A stretch of DNA of 64,000 bases from Microbacterium wangchenii (GCF_004564355.1 NZ_CP038266.1:558001-622000); one strand, 5' to 3'. Positions 11,101-20,719 are shown, counted from the stretch's first letter. Numbers and translations: made by a program. The notes: generated from the letters alone by a model not told the origin.

Positions 11101-12615
11101 GGCATCACCAAGACCACCGACGGCGTCGAGGGCCCCCTGGAAGCAGGCGACGCGTTCGACTACGTGCTCACCGTGACGAACAACGGCATCGTGGATGCGA
11201 CGGACGTGCGCGTCGCCGACCCCGTACCGAGCCGCCTCACCGTCACCGCGATCGACCTCTCCGCGGCCCCGGGCTGGTCGAACGACAACGCGCCCGCGCT
11301 CGTGGACGCGGACAACGCCGTGGCGCTGAGCGCGGCCAGGCTGGCGCCGGGTGCGAGCGTGCAGATCCGCCTCTCGGTCACCGTGAACGCGCTGCCCGCG
11401 CCGCCCGTCGTCGCCCTCGGTCCGGATGACCCCGCCCCGACTCCCGAGCTGCCCGAGAGCATCCTCGTCAACGAGGCGTGCGTGACGGCGGTCGGGGACA
11501 GCGATCCCAGCAACGACTGCGACGACATCACGGTCCAGACCCGCGACATCGCTGCGGCGCTGTTCACGCGCTGCGTGACGGACGTGCCCAGCGTCGGCTT
11601 CACGCTGGTGAAGACCGGTGACCTCGTGGACGAGCCGCTCGAGCTGTCGTGGACGCCGGATGGCGCCAGCCCGGTCACCGACCCCGCCTCGGTCGAGCGG
11701 TCCTATCCCGGCGGATCGACGAGCCACGCGGACGAGTTCCCGTGGGTGGGTGTGCGCACCACTCCCGCCGGTGTCGGCATCGACAACGCCGGTCTGCGGC
11801 CGCTGCGCGCGTCGGACTACGCCCCTGGTGGCGGGTACTACCTCCCCGGGACCACCACGGTCATGACACCGGAGCAGCAGGCGCAGTTCGTCGTGAACGG
11901 GCTCATCCTCGACCCCGGCGAGGCCGACTTCGCGTGGCGCGGTCCGAGCACCCTGACCCTCACCGTGAACCCCGCCCTGACGTTCCAGATCCCCGAGATG
12001 CCCGCCGGCGGCGACTGCGCCGCCGCCCGCCACTCCGACGTGCGCATCGAGAAGACGGCCGCCCTCGAGCGGACGGCGCCGGGCGGCTCCTTCACCTACC
12101 GGCTGGAGGCCGTCAACGTCAGCACCGACTCCGCCGCCGAGGGCGTCGTCGTCACCGACGCGATCCCCGCCGAGATCCGCGTCACCGACGTGAGCTGGCC
12201 CGGGCAGGGCGACGCCGAGGCGTTCCCGAACTGGCGGACCTGCGCGGTGACCGGCCAGAACGCCGCCGGATACGGCGGGACGCTGCGGTGCGAGCTGTTC
12301 GGACCGCTGCATCCGGCCGGGTCGGGCCTCGGAGCATCCGGCGCACCGCCGATCACGCTCGCCGCCACCGTCGATCCCGGCGTCGGCTCGACCACCATCC
12401 GCAACGTGGCAGTGGTCGACTCCCACACCTTCGGCGACCCCGGCGACGCGGGCCGCGACAGCGACGACGCGGCCGTGCGGGTATCGTTGCTACCGCCCAC
12501 GGGAGGCGGGCCGCTCGCGGCCTTCGTCCTGCTCGGTGTGCTGGCACTGGCCGGGGGAGCGACCGCTCTGACCGTGCGGCGCCGTCCGCGCGAGGACGTC
12601 GCGGCGGGTTCGTGA
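5173..12615 (+). CDS. Giant LPPTG-anchored surface protein with VWA domain and many DUF11/Cna-B-like repeats
   Basis: A 2480-residue surface protein, probably an adhesin or pilus-like stalk. Order: signal peptide (1 to about 36, ending PALA-AV); Pro/Ala/Glu-rich spacer (about 38-128); von Willebrand A domain (about 305-516) with the MIDAS motif DLSGS at 314-318; about five SpaA/Cna-B-like beta modules (about 520-1118), each opening with a K-x-V/I strand such as LTLAKEV or LTLEKEV; six modules of about 130-160 residues (about 1119-1975) opening like VTIEKSD, TVEKIAQ, VTKTVTS, TIEKVGV, SVAKTVT and EIEKTAV; two DUF11-type modules (about 1976 and 2287 onward); sorting signal LPPTGG at 2440-2445, membrane helix and RRRPREDVAAGS tail. 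Start ATG 5173 follows GAGGTGG and gives a proper signal peptide; an in-frame upstream extension would be pseudogene sequence. MIDAS suggests divalent-metal-dependent ligand binding. The ligand cannot be read from sequence. Confidence 0.9.
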   Translation: MSRRRLALRHRWYGGAVAALLTGVLVFTGAGSPALAAVAEPSAPSESAASVPPEQDPAPPAQDPPQQEPAEPTQPPAPPAPETPVAPPAEVPAAPTSEPAPPTDDPSTEPTTAPTPAAPEPTEEPADVGVLAVPQPGATTAVITVKVGSDRVGVTGVSNLAGVVLLLNEGGAGGPNGTRPDGVAGTGEGWARCVSDAAGDCSFIVPNTGLGPFGFPQANRDDRYWVVQASVPDGYYANPSLRTGPGTGGGAATAYQFRTGNQLRAGNVYSSQNASDFMLSSGSQATASGGIWQQSRNNAPLDVSCGLDVALILDLSGSVGSDLAQLKSAANTFVDSLQGTPSRMSLFSFSTVSPAEGASANFPSLTSVATATQADAFKNRYAGWTAVGGTNWDRGLGVAAAANTAANNFDLAVIITDGDPTFYNQPQQGPGNFNRFRETENGIFSANALKAGPAGGSPTRLIAFGVGDGASGTATALNLRAISGPVAYDGSNGASADYYQTADYAGVGRDLRSLALGTCEGTLNVTKQIVPQSAPAGSIEGATPAGAGWQFTSEIGTAGVTTPEPVRTTTADATGTVSFPLQFPGGTDAASVTVTEAQQPGFTLQPVDGQNAVCTNLNTGDPVVPTGSPTDGFTVTVPSTQAVNCTVYNRAPSPEADITVTKNWVVNGVAYAEGAQPGGLSAQLQLTGPDDAAASNQGWGVTRSGYAQGDTVTVTEQVSLIDTTLCTDDAVVTSLNGAAVDIPLGTGYDLTLSQAQNTATITNTVTCESRLTLAKEVDGGDADPTSWTLNASFLAGAPVEEGLPGFSGVDGAPGTTSQPVTPNARYQLFESGGDARYIQVDERTDLQSNPQSTGSATCIRVDENGDPYPNSGYSDGINGGVNVPLGYRVQCTFVNQDAQLTLLKTVVNDDGGSATADEWDLTATPATLAGLTPTTVAGSEEVVAESIIQLRPDHVYTLTESTVEGYEFSRLQQRVGEEWVDVEANPDPAGYPRQNADGDWEVTVPALGAPVYRFVNDDIAPTLTLEKEVVSDTGGTAAPTDWTLTATTADGPNLSGPTGTSGEVAAGAVYTIGETGPDGYDWTDLTCTGYPDTTRAAPELTLQPGDAVTCTLTNDDVIVPVTIEKSDGAVAQAAGGVWTIRYPVVVTNTSSTLPTTYSLTDVPGFDASFTVLTQGWEGAPDVTDVPLEAGGTDEYTYVITAEVNRTPVDASALECSPTTGGGFFNTAEAAYPGGEASDTGCAVPAAPTVEKIAQPSVQDLATGAWTLSYRIAVANPSDIELSYDLTDIAGPLPAGVSGGQWTVSDPVAVGGGTFVRSPDPVGDGPLATGTLPPGATHTYTLSRTVTVAASVPDEALTCGAVVGEGGGVWNTASVTNGIAEPSSSDCAEVERPDADVTKTVTSTVQLADGTWQITYDIAVANSSETLAAVYSLDDALQFGGDITVDVATWTGPTGTGDFAADGTATLATDRALAPGTTETYTVVAQATIDAAAWEGGDLACEGTTAGGFLNTATVTVAGEQVPASDCAEPALPTIEKVGVAATQDPADPERWTVTYDVTVTSGGFDTFYSLADTPGFPTGIEPVTGTAQRTDLAGQPVLPVTPGTEFVTGVELAAGATHVYRVTWVVQLTDAYSEDDAACTGEPGSGFFNAAQLGVGDIPIDATDCIPVDERVYPSVAKTVTSAEQDPETGLWTILYDLEVTLPPVGEDNPKGLSAAYDLTDTLDFGDGIDIRSASWSGQSSGDFTFSPDPAVLASGTAIGPGVTHTYTVRVVAAVTAAAVEGGTTVCLPDGAGGFLNTAQLTSASVETDVRACAEPVFPEIEKTAVGDAVLDPDTGLWTVVYDIAVRYPASTADPLPTLAYVLTDVPDLPDGVELAGEWTAEAGTTDTPAPDAPSWDGTGTWTIVNGTFDPAADEVREHLFTITAQVRATATPTGEPVQCGDVEAPGVPIANTATVVSGGYSADDDACELVPFDDVGITKTTDGVEGPLEAGDAFDYVLTVTNNGIVDATDVRVADPVPSRLTVTAIDLSAAPGWSNDNAPALVDADNAVALSAARLAPGASVQIRLSVTVNALPAPPVVALGPDDPAPTPELPESILVNEACVTAVGDSDPSNDCDDITVQTRDIAAALFTRCVTDVPSVGFTLVKTGDLVDEPLELSWTPDGASPVTDPASVERSYPGGSTSHADEFPWVGVRTTPAGVGIDNAGLRPLRASDYAPGGGYYLPGTTTVMTPEQQAQFVVNGLILDPGEADFAWRGPSTLTLTVNPALTFQIPEMPAGGDCAAARHSDVRIEKTAALERTAPGGSFTYRLEAVNVSTDSAAEGVVVTDAIPAEIRVTDVSWPGQGDAEAFPNWRTCAVTGQNAAGYGGTLRCELFGPLHPAGSGLGASGAPPITLAATVDPGVGSTTIRNVAVVDSHTFGDPGDAGRDSDDAAVRVSLLPPTGGGPLAAFVLLGVLALAGGATALTVRRRPREDVAAGS

Positions 12616-12630
12616 CCCGGGGCCCGGGTC

Positions 12631-12661
12631 GCGACACGCCCGGGTTTGCGACACGCCCGGG
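12631..12661. repeat. 14-bp direct repeat upstream of rpsJ
   Basis: GCGACACGCCCGGG occurs at 12631-12644 and again, exact, at 12648-12661 (period 17). The second copy overlaps the -35 of the likely S10 promoter. A palindrome GACCCGG/CCGGGTC at 12614-12630 overlaps the adhesin stop and could act as a weak terminator. The repeat could be a regulator site or a simple duplication. Confidence 0.5.
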
Positions 12662-12674
12662 CTGCACGTAGACT
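12646..12674 (+). promoter_or_regulatory. Promoter of the S10 ribosomal operon
   Basis: TTGCGA (12646-12651) and TAGACT (12669-12674) are exactly 17 nt apart, a good match to the actinobacterial housekeeping sigma promoter. Transcription would begin near 12681, giving a leader of about 315 nt before rpsJ. The infA promoter in this window has the same geometry. Confidence 0.75.
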
Positions 12675-12997
12675 AGTTCAGTTCCACATTCCGAGTGCCG
12701 CCGCGTGCGTGCGCTCCGGATCACTGCCAGGGCTGTGCATAGGCAGCGCGCAAGCGCGAGACCTAGGCCGCGGGCAGCAGAACAACACACCGACCCCCTC
12801 TGCTCCCTCCGGAGCCGTGCGTCCGCGCGCGGGGAGGACGGGCCGGATGCGCAGGCGTCCGGTTTGACAGCAGAACAGCGGTGCAGCATCGCCCGAAAGG
12901 GCGCCGAAGTGCCCGGCGCGCAAGCGCCATGGTGCGTCCAATGCCCGTGTTCCGAATGAACACAGCGGTAAGACGCGAGAAAGAGAGTGAGCAGACA
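12675..12997 (+). other. Long untranslated leader of the S10 operon
   Basis: These 323 nt hold no credible gene. Several GC-rich hairpins can be drawn, for example CCGGATGC (12843-12850) with GCGTCCGG (12855-12862) around a GCAG loop, followed by TTTGACAG. Many ribosomal operons are controlled through such leaders by one of their own proteins, so an autoregulatory structure is plausible. I cannot match it to a named leader family. A TTGACA at 12864-12869 has no good -10 partner. Confidence 0.45.
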
Positions 12998-13306
12998 ATG
13001 GCGGGACAGAAGATCCGCATTCGCCTGAAGTCGTACGATCACGCCGGACTGGATTCGTCCGCGCGCAAGATCGTCGACACCGTGACCCGCGCCGGCGCCA
13101 CCGTCGTCGGCCCCGTGCCGCTGCCGACCGAGAAGAACGTCGTCGTCGTCATCCGGTCGCCCCACAAGTACAAGGACAGCCGCGAGCACTTCGAGATGCG
13201 CACCCACAAGCGCCTCATCGACATCATCGACCCGACGCCCAAGGCCGTCGACTCGCTCATGCGTCTCGACCTGCCCGCCGACGTCAACATCGAGATCAAG
13301 CTCTGA
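12998..13306 (+). CDS. rpsJ: 30S ribosomal protein S10
   Basis: A 102-residue S10, first gene of the S10 operon. It is part of the small-subunit head and, as NusE, of antitermination complexes. The sequence [16 protein letters not shown] at the start and [12 protein letters not shown] at the end are family hallmarks, and length matches. ATG 12998 was chosen over in-frame upstream codons because it opens the conserved N-terminus and follows GAGAAAGAGAGTGAG. Promoter at 12646 and a leader of about 315 nt precede it; rplC begins 8 bp after the stop. Confidence 0.97.
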   Translation: MAGQKIRIRLKSYDHAGLDSSARKIVDTVTRAGATVVGPVPLPTEKNVVVVIRSPHKYKDSREHFEMRTHKRLIDIIDPTPKAVDSLMRLDLPADVNIEIKL

Positions 13307-13314
13307 GGTCCGAC

Positions 13315-13974
13315 ATGGCTGATATCAACTCCAAGGTTTCGAAGGGCCTGCTGGGCACCAAGCTCGGCATGACCCAGGTCTGGGACGAGAACGGCAAGCT
13401 CGTTCCCGTCACCGTCATCGAGGTCGCTCCGAACGTCGTCACCCAGGTGCGCACGCCGGAGAAGGACGGCTACAACGCCGTCCAGATCGCGTACGGGCAG
13501 ATCGACCCCCGCAAGGTGAACAAGCCGCTCACCGCCCACTTCGAGGCGGCCGGCGTCACCCCTCGCCGCCACCTCACCGAGGTCCGCACCGCGGATGCTG
13601 CTGACTACTCACTCGGTCAGGAGCTCACCGTGGACGGCCTCTTCGAGGCGGGCCAGCTGGTCGACGTCGTCGGCACCAGCAAGGGCAAGGGCACCGCGGG
13701 TGTCATGAAGCGCCACAACTTCAAGGGCGTCTCCGCCTCGCACGGTGCGCACCGCAACCACCGCAAGCCCGGTTCGATCGGCGCATCGTCGACCCCGAGC
13801 CGCGTGTTCAAGGGCATGCGCATGGCCGGCCGTATGGGTGGCGAGCGCGTGACCGTCCTCAACCTCAAGGTGCACGCCGTCGACGCCGAGAAGGGTCTGC
13901 TGCTCGTCAAGGGCGCCGTCCCCGGCGCGCGCGGCCGCATCGTCTACGTCCGCAACGCAGTGAAGGGTGCCTGA
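13315..13974 (+). CDS. rplC: 50S ribosomal protein L3
   Basis: A 219-residue L3, an early-assembly protein of the large subunit that reaches toward the peptidyl-transferase centre. [13 protein letters not shown] near the N-terminus and the glycine-rich central loop [23 protein letters not shown] (about 140-165) are diagnostic. Eight bases separate it from rpsJ and five from rplD, so it is mid-operon without its own promoter. Full length and ordinary. Confidence 0.97.
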   Translation: MADINSKVSKGLLGTKLGMTQVWDENGKLVPVTVIEVAPNVVTQVRTPEKDGYNAVQIAYGQIDPRKVNKPLTAHFEAAGVTPRRHLTEVRTADAADYSLGQELTVDGLFEAGQLVDVVGTSKGKGTAGVMKRHNFKGVSASHGAHRNHRKPGSIGASSTPSRVFKGMRMAGRMGGERVTVLNLKVHAVDAEKGLLLVKGAVPGARGRIVYVRNAVKGA

Positions 13975-13979
13975 TCTCC

Positions 13980-14645
13980 ATGGCTGACTCGACTCTCGCG
14001 CTCGACGTCGTGAAGGCAGACGGCGGAAAGGCCGGCTCCGTGGAGCTGCCCGCCGCTCTGTTCGACGTCAAGACGAACATTCCGCTCATCCACCAGGTCG
14101 TCGTCGCGCAGCGCGCGGCGGCTCGCCAGGGCACGCACTCGACCAAGCGTCGCGGCGAGGTCTCCGGCGCCGGCCGCAAGCCCTTCAAGCAGAAGGGCAC
14201 GGGTAACGCCCGTCAGGGCTCGATCCGCGCGCCGCACATGACCGGCGGTGGCATCGTGCACGGCCCGAAGCCCCGCGACTACGGCCAGCGCACCCCCAAG
14301 AAGATGATCGCCGCCGCGCTCCTGGGCGCGCTGAGCGACCGCGCACGCGGCGACCGTCTCCACGTCGTGGACTCGTTCGGCATCGAGGGCGCGCCCTCCA
14401 CCAAGGCGGCGGCCGCCGTGCTGTCGGCTCTCGCCCCGACGAAGAAGAACGTCCTCGTCGTGATCGAGCGCGGTGACGAACTGACCGTCAAGAGCGTGCG
14501 CAACCTCGCGTACGTGCACGTGCTCACGTTCGACCAGCTCAACGCCTACGACGTGCTCGTCTCCGACGACATCGTCTTCACCAAGGCCGCCTACGACGCG
14601 TTCGTCGCGTCCAAGGCCGGCGCAACCCAGGAGGTGTCGGCATGA
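13980..14645 (+). CDS. rplD: 50S ribosomal protein L4
   Basis: A 221-residue L4 that lines the peptide exit tunnel. The extended tunnel loop is seen as [28 protein letters not shown] (about 62-90 region), and EVSGAG..KP is typical. In E. coli L4 regulates the S10 operon through its leader; the long leader here makes that worth testing, but it is not shown. It starts five bases after rplC and overlaps rplW by 4 bp (ATGA), indicating coupled translation. Confidence 0.97.
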   Translation: MADSTLALDVVKADGGKAGSVELPAALFDVKTNIPLIHQVVVAQRAAARQGTHSTKRRGEVSGAGRKPFKQKGTGNARQGSIRAPHMTGGGIVHGPKPRDYGQRTPKKMIAAALLGALSDRARGDRLHVVDSFGIEGAPSTKAAAAVLSALAPTKKNVLVVIERGDELTVKSVRNLAYVHVLTFDQLNAYDVLVSDDIVFTKAAYDAFVASKAGATQEVSA

Positions 14646-14941
14646 CCACCGTCAACAAGGATCCGCGCGACGTCATCCTCAAGCCGGTCGTCTCGGAGAA
14701 GAGCTACGGGCTCATCGACGAGGGCAAGTACACGTTCTACGTGGACAGCCGCGCGACCAAGACCGAGATCAAGCTCGCCATCGAGAAGATCTTCGGCGTC
14801 AAGGTGGCCGCGGTCAACACGCTCAACCGTGTCGGCAAGGCCCGCCGCACCCGCTTCGGGATGGGAAAGCGCAAGGACACCAAGCGCGCGATCGTCACCC
14901 TGAAGTCGGGCACCATCGACATCTTCACGGCAGTCGGCTGA
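14642..14941 (+). CDS. rplW: 50S ribosomal protein L23
   Basis: A 99-residue L23, located at the tunnel exit and the docking site for trigger factor and signal recognition particle. [19 protein letters not shown] at the N-terminus and the [23 protein letters not shown] loop fit the family. It overlaps rplD by 4 bp and rplB follows after 25 bp. Full length. Confidence 0.97.
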   Translation: MTTVNKDPRDVILKPVVSEKSYGLIDEGKYTFYVDSRATKTEIKLAIEKIFGVKVAAVNTLNRVGKARRTRFGMGKRKDTKRAIVTLKSGTIDIFTAVG

Positions 14942-14966
14942 CGGTCGGGACAGAAGGACTCCAACT

Positions 14967-15806
<840 letters not shown>

Positions 15807-15819
15807 GTAGGAACAGAAG

Positions 15820-16101
15820 ATGCCACGCAGTCTTAAGAAGGGCCCCTTCGTCGACGAGCACCTGCTTCGCAAGGTCGTGTCGCAGAACGAAGCGGGATCC
15901 AAGAACGTCATCAAGACCTGGTCGCGACGCTCGATGATCATCCCGGCGATGCTGGGTCACACGATCGCCGTGCACGACGGTCGCAAGCACATCCCTGTGT
16001 TCGTGACCGAGACCATGGTCGGCCACAAGCTGGGCGAGTTCGCGCCCACCCGCACCTTCCGCGGCCACGTGAAGGACGACAAGAAGGGCCGCCGCCGCTG
16101 A
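15820..16101 (+). CDS. rpsS: 30S ribosomal protein S19
   Basis: A 93-residue S19 of the small-subunit head, bridging to the large subunit. [16 protein letters not shown], the TWSRRSMI segment and [16 protein letters not shown] are diagnostic and the length is normal. It lies between rplB and rplV in the standard order, with GAACAGAAG just upstream of the ATG. Confidence 0.97.
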   Translation: MPRSLKKGPFVDEHLLRKVVSQNEAGSKNVIKTWSRRSMIIPAMLGHTIAVHDGRKHIPVFVTETMVGHKLGEFAPTRTFRGHVKDDKKGRRR

Positions 16102-16125
16102 CGCGGAGGCGAAGAGGAGAGAGAA

Positions 16126-16533
16126 ATGGTGGAGTCCATCGCACGCGTGCGACACATCCGCGTGACCCCTCAGAAGGCTCGTCGTGTCGTCGCGCTCATC
16201 AAGGGCAAGCAGGCTCAGGAGGCCCTGGCCATCCTGAAGTTCGCGCCGCAGGGCGCCAGCGAGCCCATCTACAAGCTCGTCGCCTCGGCGATGGCGAACG
16301 CTCGCGTCACGGCCGACAAGGAGAACGAATTCCTGGATGACGCCGACCTGTACGTGTCCAACGCGTACGTCGACGAGGGCACGACGCTGAAGCGTTTCCA
16401 GCCCCGCGCACAGGGCCGCGCGTTCCAGATCAAGAAGCGCACGAGCCACATCACGGTCGTGCTCTCGACGCCGGAGACCGCTGACGCTCCGACGAGCTCG
16501 GCGACCGGCACGAAGAAGAAGGCGAGCAAGTAA
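16126..16533 (+). CDS. rplV: 50S ribosomal protein L22
   Basis: A 135-residue L22 whose beta-hairpin loop lines the exit tunnel and is the usual site of macrolide-resistance changes. The core matches the family ([35 protein letters not shown]). A C-terminal tail of about 20 residues rich in Thr, Ser, Ala and Lys extends past the core, as with several proteins of this cluster. A strong GAGGAGAGAG precedes the ATG; the stop overlaps the rpsC ATG by one base. Confidence 0.97.
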   Translation: MVESIARVRHIRVTPQKARRVVALIKGKQAQEALAILKFAPQGASEPIYKLVASAMANARVTADKENEFLDDADLYVSNAYVDEGTTLKRFQPRAQGRAFQIKKRTSHITVVLSTPETADAPTSSATGTKKKASK

Positions 16534-17302
16534 TGGGCCAGAAAGTAAACCCGTACGGCTTCCGCCTCGGCATCACCACTGACCACGTGTCGCGGTGGTT
16601 CTCCGACTCGACGAAGCCCGGACAGCGCTACGCCGACTACGTGGCCGAGGACATCAAGATCCGCAACCTGCTGAAGAAGCAGCTCGACCGCGCCGGCGTC
16701 TCGAACATCGAGATCGAGCGCACCCGTGACCGCGTCCGCGTCGACATCCACACCGCCCGCCCGGGCATCGTGATCGGTCGCCGCGGTGCCGAGGCCGAGC
16801 GCATCCGCTCCGACCTCGAGAAGCTCACCGGCAAGCAGATCCAGCTCAACATCCTCGAGGTCAAGAACCCCGAGGCCGACGCCCAGCTCGTGGCACAGGG
16901 CATCGCCGAGCAGCTCTCCGCCCGCGTGGCCTTCCGTCGCGCGATGCGCAAGGGTCTGCAGGGTGCTCAGCGCGCCGGCGCCAAGGGCGTCCGCGTCCAG
17001 GTCTCCGGCCGCCTCGGCGGCGCCGAGATGAGCCGGTCGGAGTTCTACCGCGAAGGTCGTGTGCCGCTGCACACCCTCCGCGCGAACATCGACTACGGCT
17101 TCTACGAGGCCAAGACCACCTTCGGCCGCATCGGCGTGAAGGTCTGGATCTACAAGGGTGATCTCACCAACAAGGAGCTCGCACGCGAGCAGGCCAACGC
17201 GCCCAAGTCCCGCGGTCGCGACGACCGTGGCGACCGCGGCGACCGTCGCCCGCCGCGCGGCCCCCGTAACGAGGCCCCCGTGGCAGAAGGAGCGTCGGCG
17301 TA

Positions 17303-17303
<1 letters not shown>
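16533..17303 (+). CDS. rpsC: 30S ribosomal protein S3
   Basis: A 256-residue S3 at the mRNA entry site. [14 protein letters not shown] opens it; the KH domain [15 protein letters not shown] lies near 75-90. After the conserved WIYKGD segment an Arg/Asp-rich low-complexity tail of about 40 residues ([13 protein letters not shown]) follows, longer than the E. coli protein. ATG overlaps the rplV stop (TAATG) and its own stop overlaps the rplP ATG, so it is coupled on both sides. Confidence 0.97.
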
Positions 17304-17721
<418 letters not shown>

Positions 17722-17722
<1 letters not shown>

Positions 17723-18039
17723 TGGCGATCGGCACCAAGACGCTCGCACCCAGCGAGCTCGACACGTTCGAAGACTCCCGCCTGGTCGAGGAGCTCCGCA
17801 AGGCCAAGGAAGAGCTGTTCAACCTGCGCTTCCAGTCGGCCACCGGCCAGCTCGAGAGCCACGGCCGCATCCGCGCCGTCAAGCGCGACATCGCGCGCCT
17901 GTACACCGTGATCCGCGAGCGCGAGCTCGGGATCAGGGCCACGCCGGCGCCGGTCGAGGCCGCCCCCAAGGCGAAGAAGTCCACGAAGGCCAAGAAGGCG
18001 GCCCCCGCCGACGAGGCCGTGAAGGAAGAGGCTGAGTGA
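17722..18039 (+). CDS. rpmC: 50S ribosomal protein L29 with extended C-terminal tail
   Basis: A 105-residue L29; the usual core is about 65 residues. The core is residues 8-72 ([45 protein letters not shown]), forming the two long helices at the tunnel exit. After ERELGIRA a tail of about 33 residues rich in Ala, Lys and Pro ([14 protein letters not shown]) and ending EEAE is added. The stop overlaps the rpsQ ATG (TGATG). Confidence 0.95.
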
Positions 18040-18374
18040 TGGCCACCACCAAGAAGACCGCCGAGGTCGCCGACCAGGCCACCGGGCACGAGAGCGCCGC
18101 GCACGATGTGCGCGACGTCGACGCCCGCGGATACCGCAAGGCGCGCCGCGGCTACGTCGTGAGCGACAAGATGGACAAGACGATCGTCGTCGAGGTCGAG
18201 GACCGCGTGAAGCACCCTCTCTACGGCAAGGTCATCCGTCGCACCTCCAAGGTGAAGGCGCACGACGAGGCGAACGCGGCCGGCATCGGCGACCTCGTCC
18301 TCATCAACGAGACCCGTCCGCTCAGCGCCACCAAGCGCTGGCGCCTGGTCGAGATTCTCGAAAAGGCCAAGTGA
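18039..18374 (+). CDS. rpsQ: 30S ribosomal protein S17
   Basis: A 111-residue S17, a primary 16S rRNA binder. The OB-fold core starts at [30 protein letters not shown]; about 30 N-terminal residues ([23 protein letters not shown]) are an extra, less ordered extension. I use ATG 18039, overlapping the rpmC stop as TGATG, instead of the GTG three bases upstream. rplN starts 5 bp after its stop. Confidence 0.95.
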   Translation: MATTKKTAEVADQATGHESAAHDVRDVDARGYRKARRGYVVSDKMDKTIVVEVEDRVKHPLYGKVIRRTSKVKAHDEANAAGIGDLVLINETRPLSATKRWRLVEILEKAK

Positions 18375-18378
18375 TCGC

Positions 18379-18747
18379 ATGATTCAGAACGAATCCCGAC
18401 TGAAGGTCGCCGACAACACCGGCGCGAAGGAGCTGCTCACCATCCGTGTGCTCGGCGGCTCCAACCGCCGTTACGCGGGCCTGGGCGACGTCATCGTCGC
18501 GACAGTCAAGGACGCCATCCCCGGCGGAAACGTCAAGAAGGGCGACGTCGTGAAAGCGGTCGTCGTGCGCGTCGTCAAGCAGACCCGTCGTCCCGACGGT
18601 TCCTACATCAAGTTCGACGAGAACGCCGCCGTGATCCTGAAGAGCGACGGGGAGCCCCGCGGCACCCGCATCTTCGGTCCCGTCGGTCGTGAGCTTCGCG
18701 ACAAGAAGTTCATGAAGATCGTCTCGCTCGCCCCGGAGGTCATTTGA
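18379..18747 (+). CDS. rplN: 50S ribosomal protein L14
   Basis: A 122-residue L14 at the subunit interface. [39 protein letters not shown] and [29 protein letters not shown] match the family end to end. First gene of the spc-type segment, which here continues directly from rpsQ with 4 bp between. Confidence 0.98.
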   Translation: MIQNESRLKVADNTGAKELLTIRVLGGSNRRYAGLGDVIVATVKDAIPGGNVKKGDVVKAVVVRVVKQTRRPDGSYIKFDENAAVILKSDGEPRGTRIFGPVGRELRDKKFMKIVSLAPEVI

Positions 18748-18749
18748 TC

Positions 18750-19109
18750 ATGGCGAAGATCAAGAAGGGCGACCTGGTTCAGGTCATCTCGGGCGCCAAG
18801 CCCGAGCGCGGCGGAGATCGCGGTAAGCAGGGCAAGGTCCTCGAGGTCCTCGTCGAGCAGAACCGCGTGATCGTCGAAGGCGTGAACTACGTCACCAAGC
18901 ACAACCGCGTGGGCCAGTCCCAGCGCGGCACCAAGACGGGCGGCATCGAGACCTTCGAAGCCCCCATCCACATCTCCAACGTCGCCCTCGTCGACCCCGA
19001 GACCAAGAAGCCGACCCGTGTCGGCCACCGGGTCGAGGAGCAGGTCAAGGATGGCGTCAAGCGCACGGTCCGCGTGCGCTACGCGAAGAAGTCAGGCAAG
19101 GACCTCTGA
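18750..19109 (+). CDS. rplX: 50S ribosomal protein L24
   Basis: A 119-residue L24, an initiator of large-subunit assembly with a KOW motif ([31 protein letters not shown], residues about 2-32). ATG 18750 gives the family start MAKIKKGD; a TTG two codons upstream is less likely. The gene begins two bases after the rplN stop and ends two bases before rplE. Confidence 0.97.
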   Translation: MAKIKKGDLVQVISGAKPERGGDRGKQGKVLEVLVEQNRVIVEGVNYVTKHNRVGQSQRGTKTGGIETFEAPIHISNVALVDPETKKPTRVGHRVEEQVKDGVKRTVRVRYAKKSGKDL

Positions 19110-19111
19110 AT

Positions 19112-19702
19112 ATGAGCACCGCGACTGCCGCGGCGGCTGGCAAGATCCAGCCCCGCCTGAAGCAGAAGTACCGGAACGAGATCCAGCAGAAGCTGCAGGA
19201 GGAGTTCGGGTACACCAACGTCATGCAGATCCCCGGCCTGGTCAAGGTCGTGGTGAACACCGGCGTCGGCGAGGCCGCTCGTGACAGCAAGGTGATCGAC
19301 GGCGCGATCGACGATCTCGTCAAGATCACCGGCCAGAAGCCGATCGTGACGAAGGCCCGCAAGTCCATCGCGCAGTTCAAGCTGCGCGAGGGTCAGGCCA
19401 TCGGCGCGCACGTCACCCTCCGGGGCGACCGTGCGTGGGAGTTCATCGACCGCCTGGTGAACCTGGCGCTGCCGCGCATCCGCGACTTCCGCGGCCTGTC
19501 CGGCGACCAGTTCGACGGCAACGGCAACTACACGTTCGGTCTCCAGGAGCAGGCAGTGTTCCACGAGATCGACCAGGACCGCATCGACCGGGTCCGTGGT
19601 TTCGACATCACGATCGTCACGACCGCCAAGACCGATGAGGAAGGCCGTTCGCTGCTGCGTCAGCTGGGCTTCCCCTTCCGTTCCGAAGACGCGCAGGCGT
19701 AA
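19112..19702 (+). CDS. rplE: 50S ribosomal protein L5
   Basis: A 196-residue L5 that carries 5S rRNA into the large subunit. The family core is [24 protein letters not shown] and [20 protein letters not shown], ending near [13 protein letters not shown]. The first 10 residues ([10 protein letters not shown]) extend slightly beyond the usual start. In most bacteria rpsN follows; here rpsH begins 73 bp later with no S14 gene between. Confidence 0.97.
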   Translation: MSTATAAAAGKIQPRLKQKYRNEIQQKLQEEFGYTNVMQIPGLVKVVVNTGVGEAARDSKVIDGAIDDLVKITGQKPIVTKARKSIAQFKLREGQAIGAHVTLRGDRAWEFIDRLVNLALPRIRDFRGLSGDQFDGNGNYTFGLQEQAVFHEIDQDRIDRVRGFDITIVTTAKTDEEGRSLLRQLGFPFRSEDAQA

Positions 19703-19775
19703 TACCCCACCCATTCATAGAAGGTCGTCTGTCGTGTAACGGCAGCCGAAACCTCATGATCGAAAGAAGCATCAC

Positions 19776-20174
19776 ATGACGATGACAGACCCGGTCGCAG
19801 ATATGCTGACCCGTCTGCGCAACGCGAACTCGGCGCACCACGACACCGTGTCGCTGCCGAGCTCGAAGCTCAAGACCCACATCGCCGAGATCCTCCAGCA
19901 GGAGGGGTACATCGCGGGCTGGTCCGTCGAGGACGCCCGCGTCGGCCAGACCCTGACGCTCCAGCTGAAGTACGGCCCGAACCGCGAGCGGTCGATCGCC
20001 GGCATCAAGCGCGTCTCCAAGCCCGGCCTGCGCGTGTACGCACGCTCCACCGAGATCCCCACGGTTCTCGGCGGCCTGGGCGTGGCCATCCTTTCCACCT
20101 CCTCCGGTCTGCTCACAGACCGTCAGGCCGAGCAGAAGGGCGTGGGCGGGGAAGTCCTCGCCTACGTGTGGTGA
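19776..20174 (+). CDS. rpsH: 30S ribosomal protein S8
   Basis: A 132-residue S8, a central-domain 16S rRNA binder; in E. coli it also represses the spc operon. [23 protein letters not shown] and the C-terminal [26 protein letters not shown] are diagnostic. Start could be ATG 19776 or the ATG at 19782 two codons later; both give the conserved N-terminus. rplF begins 6 bp after the stop. Confidence 0.97.
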   Translation: MTMTDPVADMLTRLRNANSAHHDTVSLPSSKLKTHIAEILQQEGYIAGWSVEDARVGQTLTLQLKYGPNRERSIAGIKRVSKPGLRVYARSTEIPTVLGGLGVAILSTSSGLLTDRQAEQKGVGGEVLAYVW

Positions 20175-20180
20175 TCTGAC

Positions 20181-20717
20181 ATGTCGCGAATCGGACGTCT
20201 TCCCATCGACATCCCCGCCGGTGTCACCGTCACGGTGACCGGTTCGGATGTCGCCGTCAAGGGCCCCAAGGGCGAGCTGTCGCTCACCGTGGCGCGCCCC
20301 ATCGAGGTCAAGGTCGAGGAGAACCAGGTTCTCGTCACCCGCCCCGACGACGAGCGCGAGTCGCGGTCGCTCCACGGCCTGACCCGCACGCTCATCGCCA
20401 ACAACATCATCGGAGTCACCCAGGGCTACACCAAGGGCCTCGAAGTGGTCGGCACGGGTTACCGTGTCGCCCAGCGAGGCAGCTCGGTGGAGTTCGCCCT
20501 CGGGTTCTCCCACCCCGTGCTCGTCGACCCGCCCGCCGGGATCACCTTCACGGTCGAGGGCAACAACCGCCTCACCGTGAGCGGCATCGACAAGCAGGCC
20601 GTCGGTGAGGCGGCCGCCAACATCCGCAAGATCCGCAAGCCCGAGCCCTACAAGGGCAAGGGTGTGCGTTACGCGGGCGAGGTCGTCCGCCGCAAGGCCG
20701 GAAAGGCTGGTAAGTAA
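20181..20717 (+). CDS. rplF: 50S ribosomal protein L6
   Basis: A 178-residue L6 near the GTPase-associated centre. [17 protein letters not shown] and the second-domain signature [25 protein letters not shown] are typical. Two duplicated alpha/beta domains of about 80 residues each fit the length. rplR starts two bases after its stop. Confidence 0.98.
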   Translation: MSRIGRLPIDIPAGVTVTVTGSDVAVKGPKGELSLTVARPIEVKVEENQVLVTRPDDERESRSLHGLTRTLIANNIIGVTQGYTKGLEVVGTGYRVAQRGSSVEFALGFSHPVLVDPPAGITFTVEGNNRLTVSGIDKQAVGEAAANIRKIRKPEPYKGKGVRYAGEVVRRKAGKAGK

Positions 20718-20719
20718 GC

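Noticed and set aside
5125..12426. 2433-codon open frame antisense to the giant adhesin
   Set aside because: Arg/Gly/Asp/Val-rich, no domain or start signal; a by-product of GC-rich third positions opposite a real, domain-rich gene.
12864..12890. Second promoter with TTGACA at 12864-12869 before rpsJ
   Set aside because: No acceptable -10 hexamer 16-18 nt downstream.
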